From assembly GCA_964453645.1 (NCBI GenBank), contig CAYVRJ010000003.1, forward strand, positions 186,001 through 250,000: DNA of 64,000 nucleotides, given 5' to 3'. The translations under genes and the position numbers were made by a program. The number at the start of each line of letters is the position of its first letter. Positions within the stretch are counted from its first letter, which is position 1. This document shows positions 31,124-39,448 of the stretch, piece after piece. The notes beneath the pieces were generated by a model. That model was given only the letters and a program-made list of their open reading frames with translations, had not been told where the DNA came from and did no database searches. The stretch comes from CAYVRJ01 sp964453645. Lineage in GTDB: Bacteria; Bacillota; Clostridia; Christensenellales; JAWKQI01.

Positions 31124-32101
31124 ATGAAAGTCTTAGTAACCGGGGCAGATGGTTTTATTGGCAGCCATCTGGCTGAAACATTAGCAAAAGAGGGGCACCA
31201 GGTGCGTGCCTTTGTCTATTATAACTCGTTTAATTCGCTGGGTTGGCTGGATACGGTTGCACCTGAACTGCTGGATACAATCAAAATTTGTGCAGGGGAC
31301 ATACGGGACCCTTATTTTGTAAAACAAGCAATGGAAGGTGTGGATTGCGTGTTTCACTTGGCTGCTCTCATCGCCATTCCTTTTAGCTACTATGCCCCCG
31401 ATGCGTATGTGGATACAAACATTAAAGGTACCCTCAACGTCTTAAATGCAGCGAAGGAACTAAAAACCAACCGCATCCTCATCACCTCCACCTCTGAGGT
31501 ATATGGAACCGCCAAGTATGCACCCATCGATGAAAAGCATCCGTTTCAAGGGCAATCCCCCTATTCCGCATCCAAAATTGGAGCAGATCGATTGGCAGAA
31601 TCCTATTTCCGAAGCTTTAATATGCCCATCACCATCGTTCGACCGTTTAACACCTACGGCCCCAGGCAGTCCGCAAGGGCTGTCATTCCAACGATTATTT
31701 CGCAATTGCTGTCGGGTGCTGTGGAGATCAAATTGGGTGCCGTCTCTCCCACCAGGGACTTTGTTTATGTTGCAGATACGGTGAGAGGATTTATTGAAAT
31801 TGCAAATTGCGTGGATGCAGTGGGGCAAGAGATCAATATTGCCACTATGCAGGAAATTACCATTGGAGATTTGGCACAAAAGCTCATAAACAAAATAAAT
31901 CCATCGGCAAAGATACAATGTGATGAACAAAGGCTGCGCCCAAAGAACAGCGAAGTTGAGAGACTTTTGGGGGACAACACGCTGTTAAAACAGCTTACAA
32001 ATTATGTGCCCAGTACCAGTATCGATGAGGGGCTGGATCACACTATTGTTTTTTTAAAAGAAAACTTGAGTCGATATAAACCCCAACAATATAATATTTA
32101 A
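31124..32101 (+). CDS. legB: NAD-dependent nucleotide-sugar 4,6-dehydratase (LegB-like)
   Basis: A 325-residue extended short-chain dehydratase: NAD motif TGADGFIGSHL (residues 6-16), STSEVYG and catalytic Tyr/Lys in YSASKIGADR, then RPFNTYGPRQS. Close in pattern to LegB, which converts GDP-GlcNAc to the 4-keto-6-deoxy sugar, the first committed step toward legionaminic acid. The order dehydratase, LegC aminotransferase, PtmE-like guanylyltransferase, NeuB and NeuC downstream supports this over a generic epimerase. Confidence 0.88.
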   Translation: MKVLVTGADGFIGSHLAETLAKEGHQVRAFVYYNSFNSLGWLDTVAPELLDTIKICAGDIRDPYFVKQAMEGVDCVFHLAALIAIPFSYYAPDAYVDTNIKGTLNVLNAAKELKTNRILITSTSEVYGTAKYAPIDEKHPFQGQSPYSASKIGADRLAESYFRSFNMPITIVRPFNTYGPRQSARAVIPTIISQLLSGAVEIKLGAVSPTRDFVYVADTVRGFIEIANCVDAVGQEINIATMQEITIGDLAQKLINKINPSAKIQCDEQRLRPKNSEVERLLGDNTLLKQLTNYVPSTSIDEGLDHTIVFLKENLSRYKPQQYNI

Positions 32102-32109
32102 GGTGAGTA

Positions 32110-33240
32110 ATGATACCTCTAGCAGTTCCCAATCTAACAGGAAACGAAAAAAAATATCTCAACCAGTGCATTGATTCAACATTTGTTTCATCGGTGGGTG
32201 AGTTTGTCATACAATTAGAAACACTCTGTGCCAAGGAATCGGGAGCAGAATTTGCAGTTGCAACGTCTGCCGGAACAACAGCGCTGCACATCGCCCTCGT
32301 CGCTCAGGGCGTTGGCCCGGACGATCTGGTTGTAGTGCCTTCGTTTACGTTCATTGCAAGTGCAAATGCCATCTCCCACTGCGGTGCTAAGCCACTTTTT
32401 GCAGATATCAACCCGGATACTTGGACCATAGACCCGGACAAACTGGAGCAAAACCTTCAAAAGCATACCATGTTTTCGGAAGGTAAGCTGATCTATCAGC
32501 CCACAGGACAGCGGATAGCAGCAATGATGCCCGTGTATACGTTAGGTCAGGCTGCGGACATGGATAGCATCAATCAAATTGCAGAAAAGTACAACTTGCC
32601 GGTTATTGCAGATGCAGCGGCTGCCCTTGGAGCAAGGTACAAGGGCAGGAACATTGGTCGATTAGCCACAGTCACAGCACTTTCCTTTAACGGCAATAAA
32701 ACTGTCACCAGCGGGGGAGGGGGCATGATTTTAACAAACCAAAAGGAATTGGCAGATACGATCAGGCACTTGCTCTCTACGGCAAGGGTTGGCGTTGAAT
32801 ACAACCACGATCAGATTGGATACAACTACCGCATGACAAACATTGAAGCTGCTGTTGGTTTGGCACAAATGGAACGGTTGTTGGAATTTGTCCAAAAAAA
32901 GCAATATATACGGAACTATTACAACAACGCCTTTGCTGCACAAAAGGGAGTGGGATTCTTTCCGGACGAACAAAGTGCGTGTTGGTTTTCGGGCGTTGTG
33001 CTAAACAACGGACAGCCGGTTTCCGAAGTTTGCAGCAAGTTAAAGGAGTTGGGAGTAGAGGGGAGAACCTTCTGGAAACCTGTTCACCTGCAAAAACCCT
33101 ATGAAAACGCTCCTAAATTTGATATGCGTGTATCCGAGGACATCTGGCACAGGATTTTGACACTGCCGTGCTCCACAGGAATAACCAATGAAGAGCTTGA
33201 AACGGTGGTTGAAGCGGTAAAATCCGTATGGGAGTGCTGA
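32110..33240 (+). CDS. legC: LegC-family PLP aminotransferase
   Basis: A 376-residue DegT/DnrJ/EryC1 aminotransferase. It opens IPLAVPNLTGNEKKYL, has FVSSVGEFV and TSAGTTALHIAL, and carries the PLP lysine in ALSFNGNKTVTSGGGGM (Lys197). It would transfer an amino group from glutamate to the 4-keto sugar made by LegB. The start at 32110 is preceded by AAGGTGAG, 8 bp after the legB stop. Unlike the E1-type protein at 38-39 kb it keeps the lysine, so it is a true aminotransferase. Confidence 0.9.
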   Translation: MIPLAVPNLTGNEKKYLNQCIDSTFVSSVGEFVIQLETLCAKESGAEFAVATSAGTTALHIALVAQGVGPDDLVVVPSFTFIASANAISHCGAKPLFADINPDTWTIDPDKLEQNLQKHTMFSEGKLIYQPTGQRIAAMMPVYTLGQAADMDSINQIAEKYNLPVIADAAAALGARYKGRNIGRLATVTALSFNGNKTVTSGGGGMILTNQKELADTIRHLLSTARVGVEYNHDQIGYNYRMTNIEAAVGLAQMERLLEFVQKKQYIRNYYNNAFAAQKGVGFFPDEQSACWFSGVVLNNGQPVSEVCSKLKELGVEGRTFWKPVHLQKPYENAPKFDMRVSEDIWHRILTLPCSTGITNEELETVVEAVKSVWEC

Positions 33241-33242
33241 CA

Positions 33243-34283
33243 ATGGAACTTTCAACATACCAAATTCCCATCACGTATTCCGTGAAAGAAGCCATCGAGG
33301 CCATCGAGGCAGGGGGTAAAAAAGTTGTCTTTATTACCGATGAGGACGGCAAACTGTTGGGTTTGTTTTCAGACGGTGATATGCGCAAATATATCTTAAA
33401 CAATGGCGATTTATCCCTATCTATTGCCAATGCAATGAATCACAGCCCCTCTGTATATTATTCTTTGGAAGAAATTGCAGATGAGATGAAGAAGATTCGC
33501 CGAGTGGTCTATCCCATATTGGACGTAAACGGCGTATTAATAGACGCTGTTTTTATTAACGACATTCCAAAGCGCAGAATCGCATACAGTTTGCAGGGCG
33601 TACCCCTGGTGATCATGGCTGGAGGGCAAGGAGTTCGGCTGCAACCGTTTACCAACATTTTACCCAAGGCCTTGATCCCCATTGGAGACGTTACCATAAC
33701 GGAGCGAATAATCAAGCGTTTTTTAGAGTTTGATTGCGATCCAATTTATTTGGTGCTCAACCATAAGCGCAATATGATTAAGGCATATTTTAGTGAGCTG
33801 AATTACAACATTGAATATATCGACGAGCAAGATTTCTTGGGTACCGGGGGTGGGCTTGCTCTTCTGAAAAATAAGGTAGATAGCACATTTTTTGTTTCTA
33901 ACTGTGATATTTTAATCGATACAGACTACAGTTGTATCCATAAATTTCATAAAGATGAAAACAATTTATTGACATTTGTCTGTGCTATTAAAAATTCTGT
34001 AATGCCCTATGGGGTGATCACCTTGGACGAAATGGGTAAGGTGATGGACATAATTGAAAAACCGTCCTATTCCTTTTTAACCAACACAGGGTTATATGCT
34101 TTGGAACCTGCTGCCCTTGATTATATTGAAGAAAATGAGTTTATACATATAACAGATTTAGCCAAACGGTTAATAGAGCGAGGGCAAAACGTTGGGGTAT
34201 ATCCCATATCCGAAAAGTGTTGGTTGGATATGGGGCAGTTTAATGAAATGGAAAATATGCTGGAAGTGTTGGGGGAAAGCTAG
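33243..34283 (+). CDS. ptmE: CBS-domain nucleotidyltransferase (PtmE-like glucosamine-1-phosphate guanylyltransferase)
   Basis: A 346-residue protein with an N-terminal CBS pair (about 1-112) and a sugar-phosphate nucleotidyltransferase domain with MAGGQGVRLQPFTNILPKAL, DFLGTGGGLALL and IEKPSYSFLTNTGLY. This fusion is typical of PtmE, which makes GDP-glucosamine to feed the GDP-linked legionaminic pathway in Campylobacter. The start at 33243 is set by GGGAG and lies 2 bp after the legC stop. The CBS pair may sense nucleotide. Its stop overlaps the next GTG start by 1 bp. Confidence 0.85.
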   Translation: MELSTYQIPITYSVKEAIEAIEAGGKKVVFITDEDGKLLGLFSDGDMRKYILNNGDLSLSIANAMNHSPSVYYSLEEIADEMKKIRRVVYPILDVNGVLIDAVFINDIPKRRIAYSLQGVPLVIMAGGQGVRLQPFTNILPKALIPIGDVTITERIIKRFLEFDCDPIYLVLNHKRNMIKAYFSELNYNIEYIDEQDFLGTGGGLALLKNKVDSTFFVSNCDILIDTDYSCIHKFHKDENNLLTFVCAIKNSVMPYGVITLDEMGKVMDIIEKPSYSFLTNTGLYALEPAALDYIEENEFIHITDLAKRLIERGQNVGVYPISEKCWLDMGQFNEMENMLEVLGES

Positions 34284-35284
34284 TGGAAAGGGTTTTTATT
34301 ATAGCGGAAGCTGGGGTGAACCACAACGGCCATATGAATATTGCAAAGTCTATGATCGAAATTGCTGCCCATGCCGGTGCAGATTGTATTAAATTTCAAA
34401 CATTTAAACCAGAAGAATTGGTTTCAAAATATGCAAAAAAAGCAGGGTATCAAAAGGAAAATCTAATAGATACAGATGACAGCCAATTAAATATGCTCAA
34501 GCGCTATGAGTTGAGCGTGGACGATCACCTGCTATTGATGGAACACTGTAAGAAGCACGGCATTGAGTTTTTGTCCACCCCCTTTGATCTTCAGAGCATA
34601 ACATTACTCGATCAATTAAACATTAGCAAATGGAAGATTCCGTCGGGTGAGATCACGAATTATCCCTATTTAAATACAATAAGCAAAAGTACAAAGCCCA
34701 TTTTATTGTCAACCGGTATGAGCACCATGGAGGAAATTGATGATGCCCTGCAGATTCTTAGGCAGTACGGGAACAACGATATAACGCTCCTTCACTGCAA
34801 TACTCAATATCCAACGCCCTTTGAGAGCGTGAATTTAATGGCCATGCAAACCATGAAAGAGAGGTTTGGCCTATGCGTAGGATATAGTGATCATACCGAG
34901 GGGATTGAAATACCAATTGCAGCAGTGGCTCTGGGGGCTAGTGTGATAGAAAAGCATTTCACCTTGGATAAGGCGATGGAAGGGCCAGATCACTGTGCCA
35001 GTTTAAATCCCGAAGAACTCTTAGCTATGGTCACCGCCATCAGGCATATTGAAAAAGCAGTGGGGGACGGTATAAAGAAACCCTCGGCATCAGAAATGCC
35101 CAATATTGAAGTGGTTCGAAAGAGCATTGTAGCCTCTTGCCGCATAGAAAAAGGGGAAGTGTTCACAGAAAAAAATATAACAGTGAAGCGACCTGCAACG
35201 GGAATCTCTCCAATGAAGTGGAATGCAGTGCTCGGCCAATCGGCTCTACGAAATTTCGAAGAAGATGAGTGCATTGAAGTATGA
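34283..35284 (+). CDS. legI: N-acetylneuraminate/legionaminate synthase (NeuB/LegI family)
   Basis: A 333-residue enzyme with an aldolase-type barrel (IIAEAGVNHNGHM, KFQTFKPEELV, STPFDLQS, KIPSGEI, LSTGMST, YSDHT, EKHFTLDK) and a C-terminal SAF/antifreeze-like domain (about 275-333, SIVASCRIEKGEVFTEKNI). It condenses phosphoenolpyruvate with an N-acylated hexosamine to a nonulosonic acid. In the context of legB/legC the product is more likely legionaminic-type than neuraminic acid. GTG start, overlapping the previous stop. Its stop overlaps the formyltransferase ATG by 4 bp. Confidence 0.9.
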   Translation: MERVFIIAEAGVNHNGHMNIAKSMIEIAAHAGADCIKFQTFKPEELVSKYAKKAGYQKENLIDTDDSQLNMLKRYELSVDDHLLLMEHCKKHGIEFLSTPFDLQSITLLDQLNISKWKIPSGEITNYPYLNTISKSTKPILLSTGMSTMEEIDDALQILRQYGNNDITLLHCNTQYPTPFESVNLMAMQTMKERFGLCVGYSDHTEGIEIPIAAVALGASVIEKHFTLDKAMEGPDHCASLNPEELLAMVTAIRHIEKAVGDGIKKPSASEMPNIEVVRKSIVASCRIEKGEVFTEKNITVKRPATGISPMKWNAVLGQSALRNFEEDECIEV

Positions 35285-36159
35285 AAAAAATTGTTTTTAT
35301 TGGCTGTGTGCAGTCTTCAGAAATGTTTATTAAACACTTAATACAGAACCAAGTTGCAATAGAACTAGTTGTTACAAAACAAGAGTCAAACTACAATTCT
35401 GATTTTTGTGACTTAGCACCTATTTGTAAAAAGAACGGAATTAACTTCCTTTACTGCAGCAATGTTAATGATAGTCATGTGATAAATGCTATAAAAGCAA
35501 TAGAACCTGATTTTATCTATTGTTTTGGATGGTCTCAATTATTAAAAAAAGAATTGTTGTCTATTCCTCGAAACGGCGTCATAGGGTTTCATCCTGCAAA
35601 ATTACCTAATAATAAAGGCAGACATCCAATTATATGGGCCCTGGCTTTGGGTTTAGAAGAAACAGCATCCACGTTTTTCCTCATTAATGAAGGTGTGGAT
35701 GCGGGAGATATCCTTTCCCAAGAAATTATTCCAATCACAAACGAAGATAACGCACGATCCCTTTTCAATAAGATTATGAAAACTGCTAAGGATCAGTTGA
35801 TGATTCTTACAGAGCAATTATTGAGTGGAAAAATATATGGAAAAGAGCAAAGGGGTGGTAATGCATGGAGAAAGAGAAGTGCGCTGGATGGAAGAATAGA
35901 TTTTAGAATGCATTTTCAAACAATATATAATTTGGTTAGAGCTTTGAGCGAACCATATCCTTGTGCAGAAATTTATTACAATGAAAAAGCTTATAGAATT
36001 ACTCATTGCGAAAATGTCTTTTATAATAAAAAAAATATTGAGCCGGGAAAAGTCCTGAAGGTGGAATCTCAAAATTGTATCATTGTAAAATGTGCTGATC
36101 AGGCTGTAAAGTTATATTTGAAAGATGAAATAGAAATAACAGAAGGTGACTATTTATGA
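35281..36159 (+). CDS. sugar N-formyltransferase-like protein
   Basis: A 292-residue protein with a formyltransferase-type Rossmann domain: FHPAKLPNNKGRHPIIWAL and EGVDAGDIL supply the catalytic His and Asp. The Asn that precedes His in Fmt-type enzymes (N-x-HPS) is Gly here (IGFHPAK). The C-terminal part (about 200-292) resembles a small Fmt C-terminal domain. It probably transfers formyl from N10-formyl-tetrahydrofolate to an amino sugar. Lying between legI and neuC, the likely substrate is an intermediate of the nonulosonic pathway. It is markedly more AT-rich than its neighbours, together with the next gene. The start overlaps legI as ATGA. Confidence 0.8.
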   Translation: MKKIVFIGCVQSSEMFIKHLIQNQVAIELVVTKQESNYNSDFCDLAPICKKNGINFLYCSNVNDSHVINAIKAIEPDFIYCFGWSQLLKKELLSIPRNGVIGFHPAKLPNNKGRHPIIWALALGLEETASTFFLINEGVDAGDILSQEIIPITNEDNARSLFNKIMKTAKDQLMILTEQLLSGKIYGKEQRGGNAWRKRSALDGRIDFRMHFQTIYNLVRALSEPYPCAEIYYNEKAYRITHCENVFYNKKNIEPGKVLKVESQNCIIVKCADQAVKLYLKDEIEITEGDYL

Positions 36160-36812
36160 AGAGGGTTTTGGTTGTCTCTCCCCATCCTGACGATGAAACA
36201 CTAGGTTGCGGCGGTACACTCTTTAAGTTAAAAGAAAATAATATTGAGTTACATTGGCTAATCATGACTTGTATCAACAATTCTCACGAATTATTTCTAT
36301 CAAGAGAAAAAGAAATTGATAAAGTCCAATCAGTATTTAATTTTTCAAGTGTTACTAAATTAAATTATAATACAACACAATTGGATTCGTATAATTTATC
36401 GGATATTATTCAAAGCGTTTCTGAAACTCTTAAAAAAATAAAACCTGATACCCTATTTATTCCCCATGCAGGAGACGTTCATTCGGATCACTTAGTTACA
36501 GCAAGATCAATCATAAGTTGCTCAAAGTGGTTTAGATATGGCTACATTAAAAATGTGTATTGTTATGAGACAATTTCTGAAACGGACTTTAATATTTTTG
36601 ATGTAAATCGATTTGTACCCTCTGTGTATATGAATATCAGCAACTATATGGATAAAAAAATAAATGTTATGGGTATTTATGAAAGTGAACTAGCAGATCA
36701 TCCTTTTCCTAGAAGTGTAGATTCTATAAAAGCATTGGCTGTTTTACGTGGTGCACAATCGGGTCATCAATATGCCGAAGCATTTCAATTATTAAAACAA
36801 ATTATTGATTGA
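36156..36812 (+). CDS. cytoplasmic PIG-L/LmbE-type deacetylase
   Basis: A 218-residue zinc hydrolase with SPHPDDETLGCGG (residues 7-19) and the second metal motif HSDHL. It has no signal or membrane segment and so would act on cytoplasmic sugars, removing an N-acetyl group and freeing an amine. Coupled by 4-bp overlaps to the formyltransferase and to the neuC frame. Very AT-rich: I count 14 G+C in the 60 bases 36361-36420, against 26 of 60 in 37081-37140. The pair looks like a deacetylate-then-formylate cassette. Confidence 0.85.
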   Translation: MKRVLVVSPHPDDETLGCGGTLFKLKENNIELHWLIMTCINNSHELFLSREKEIDKVQSVFNFSSVTKLNYNTTQLDSYNLSDIIQSVSETLKKIKPDTLFIPHAGDVHSDHLVTARSIISCSKWFRYGYIKNVYCYETISETDFNIFDVNRFVPSVYMNISNYMDKKINVMGIYESELADHPFPRSVDSIKALAVLRGAQSGHQYAEAFQLLKQIID

Positions 36813-36820
36813 GGTTAAAC

Positions 36821-37990
36821 TTGAAAAAGATATGTATTGTAACGGGAACTCGGGCGGAATATGGAATACTCAAACTTCTAATCAGTGCGCTAAGCCACGA
36901 TCCAACAATTGATTTGAGAATTGTTGCAACAGGAACACACCTTTCTCCGGATTTTGGAAACACATACAAGGCTATAGAAGCTGATGGATTTAACATAGAC
37001 CGCAAAGTTGAAATGTTACTCAACAGCGATTCAAAATCAGCAATTTCAAAGTCAATGGGTATTGCCATGCTGGGATTTAGCGATTACTTTGAGGAAAGGC
37101 ATCCGGACTTGGTTGTTCTTTTGGGCGATAGATACGAAATTTTTGCAGTTGCTACTTGTGCAGCTGTTGCATTAATACCTATTGCACACTTGCATGGTGG
37201 TGAGGCAACTTTTGGATTGTATGATGAATATTTCCGCCACAGCATAACAAAGATGAGTACACTGCACTTCACCTGTTGTGAAGTCTATAGAAACCGGGTG
37301 ATTCAGCTGGGGGAGCATCCAGACACTGTTTTTAACGTTGGAGCGTTGGGAGTTGAACACATTAAAAAGATTCAACTGCTCACAAAACATGAGTTAGAAC
37401 AATCCATTGGGTTTTCGCTGGATAAACCCTATGGATTGGTGACATTCCACCCTGTGACATTGGATGAAAGAGACTCTACACATTATTTTCAAGAAATGCT
37501 TGAGGCGATGGACAAAATAGACGATATGGTTTTTATATTAACGAAAGCCAATGCAGATGACTCGGGCAGGGCGATCAATCGTTTGATCGATGCATACGTC
37601 CGAAAGAATGGACAAAAGGCCATTGCCTTTGAAAGTTTGGGGCAATTGCGGTATTTATCGGCAATGAATTATTGTGAATTTGTGTTGGGTAACACATCCA
37701 GTGGGATTTTGGAAGCACCCTCCATGAAAGTCCCCACTGTAAACATTGGGGATCGGCAGGCGGGCAGAGTGCGGGCTAAGAGTGTGATAGACTGTGAACC
37801 AACAGTGCAGAGTATTTATGATGCAATTTTGAGGGCGAGAAGCAAAGAAATGAAAAAAATTTGCAAAGATGTGATCAGCCCTTTTGAGGGGCAAAACACT
37901 TCTTTGCAAATCTGTGAAATCATCAAACAGTATTTGAATTCAGAAAAACACTTAGCCAAACAGTTCTATGATTTGAACAAAAATGCTTAG
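36821..37990 (+). CDS. legG: hydrolysing UDP/GDP-GlcNAc-type 2-epimerase (NeuC/LegG)
   Basis: A protein of about 389 residues with TGTRAEYGILK near the start, VLLGDRYE, HLHGGEAT.G.YDE.FRH, TFHPVT and GNTSSGILEAPS, all typical of the hydrolysing 2-epimerases that release free ManNAc-type sugars for NeuB-type synthases. The TTG at 36821 is preferred because TGAGG is 6 nt upstream; another TTG at 36809 would overlap the previous stop. In the legionaminic route it acts before LegI although encoded after it. It ends the plus-strand operon and overlaps the opposing dehydrase by 4 bp. Confidence 0.9.
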   Translation: MKKICIVTGTRAEYGILKLLISALSHDPTIDLRIVATGTHLSPDFGNTYKAIEADGFNIDRKVEMLLNSDSKSAISKSMGIAMLGFSDYFEERHPDLVVLLGDRYEIFAVATCAAVALIPIAHLHGGEATFGLYDEYFRHSITKMSTLHFTCCEVYRNRVIQLGEHPDTVFNVGALGVEHIKKIQLLTKHELEQSIGFSLDKPYGLVTFHPVTLDERDSTHYFQEMLEAMDKIDDMVFILTKANADDSGRAINRLIDAYVRKNGQKAIAFESLGQLRYLSAMNYCEFVLGNTSSGILEAPSMKVPTVNIGDRQAGRVRAKSVIDCEPTVQSIYDAILRARSKEMKKICKDVISPFEGQNTSLQICEIIKQYLNSEKHLAKQFYDLNKNA

Positions 37991-39437
37991 CTGTTTACGA
38001 CACTTTGAATGGATTGAATCATTCGGTCAAGCATGGGTTTTGTCATACCCGGATAAACGCCAATCCAAAAGCTGTTGTTCATAACCTCATCGGTCACACT
38101 TAAATCACCCGATACTTTGTAATCGACACCTGAGGTTAATGATTCAAAACATGGCTGTCTTAAAATGTTTCCGCCAAACAACATTCTCGTCTGAATTTTT
38201 TNNNNNNNNNNNNNNNNNNNNNNNNNNNNNNNNNNNNNNNNNNNNNNNNNNNNNNNNNNNNNNNNNNNNNNNNNNNNNNNNNNNNNNNNNNNNNNNNNNN
38301 NAAACATGGCTGTCTTAAAATGTTTCCGCCAAACAACATTCTCGTCTGAATTTTTTCCTCTTCCAACTTTAAAACCAATTTGTCTCGGTTCACACCTTCT
38401 TTACACGTCATGATAAAGCCAAAGGGGGAGGGTTCGGAATTTGCTTCTTTTTCTGGCAAGAGCAGTTTGTTTGAAACGTCTTTTAGATTATCGTAGAGGT
38501 ACTGCCAGTTTTTCCTGCGCTTTGCTGTAAACCCATCGAGTTTTTTAATTTGTGCACAGCCAATGGCAGCTTGCATTTCTGTTGCCTTTAAATTATATCC
38601 AAAGTGAGAATACACATATTTGTGATCATATCCTTGGGGCAATTGGCCGTATTGTTTGTTAAAGCGATTGCCGCAAAGGTTATCAACTCCCGATGGACAA
38701 GCGCAATCCCTTCCCCAGTCACGAATGGAGAGCATAATTTTGCTGAGCAGAGGGTCGTTGGTATACACAGCACCACCTTCGCCCATAGTTAAATTGTGGG
38801 CAGGGTAGAAACTGGATGTGCCAATATCTCCAAAAGTCCCCGTTCTTTGGCCAGCATATTCACTGCCCAGTGCATCGCAGTTGTCTTCAATCAACCACAG
38901 ATTGTTTTTGATACAAAAGTCCTTCACAGCCGAAATATGAAAGGGATTACCCAAGCTGTGTGCCAAAAATACTGCCTTTGTCTTTTTGGACAGTGCTTGT
39001 TCGAGTTTTGATTCGTCTATATTATATTCTGGTATTTTAATGTCTACAAATACGGGAACTGCCCCGTATTGTACGATGGGCGAAACCGTGGTGGGAAATG
39101 CAGCTGCAACAGAAATAACTTCGTCTCCCCGTTGAATGGCACGTTCTTTTAACAGGGGAGAGGTGAGGGCCATAAACGCAAGTAAATTTGCACTGGAGCC
39201 TGAGTTGACTAGATGGCAATGGTTTATTCCCAAATAAGCACACAGTTCCTTTTCAAATTCATCGCAGTATTTACCCGAAGTCAGCCAAAAATCAAGGGCT
39301 GAATCCACAAGGTGAATCATTTCTTGGGCATCATACACTCTGCCCGCATAGTTGATTTTATCACCATCTCTATACTCTTTTTTATGGTGCTCGGCATAAT
39401 AGTCTGCAATTAAATCAAAAATCTTTTGTTTATCCAT
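37987..39437 (-). CDS. rfbH: E1-type CDP-4-keto-6-deoxyglucose-3-dehydrase (RfbH/AscC), interrupted by an assembly gap
   Basis: A PLP/[2Fe-2S] dehydrase that removes the C3 hydroxyl of a nucleotide 4-keto-6-deoxy sugar, giving 3,6-dideoxyhexoses. The PLP lysine of aminotransferases is replaced by His in SFYPAHNLTMGEGG, as in E1. The cluster pattern C-X57-C-X1-C-X7-C is complete (EDNC, 57 residues, CACPSGVDNLC). The frame is broken by 100 N, but the 55 bases left of the gap are repeated right of it. Removing the N run and one copy leaves 1296 bp, exactly 432 codons, in frame throughout. The gene is therefore intact (431 residues) in the genome. AAAGGAG precedes the ATG at 39437. It is the last gene of the minus-strand operon. 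The companion reductase and CDP-glucose genes are not in the window. Confidence 0.9.
38147..38356. other. artefactual 100-N scaffold gap with duplicated 55-bp flanks
   Basis: 38202-38301 is exactly 100 N. The 55 bases at 38147-38201 and at 38302-38356 are identical, both ending in TTTTTT. This is the sign of two contigs that overlap by 55 bp but were joined with a fixed-length pad instead of merged. The true distance is negative. Confidence 0.95.
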
Positions 39438-39448
39438 ATTTTCTCCTT

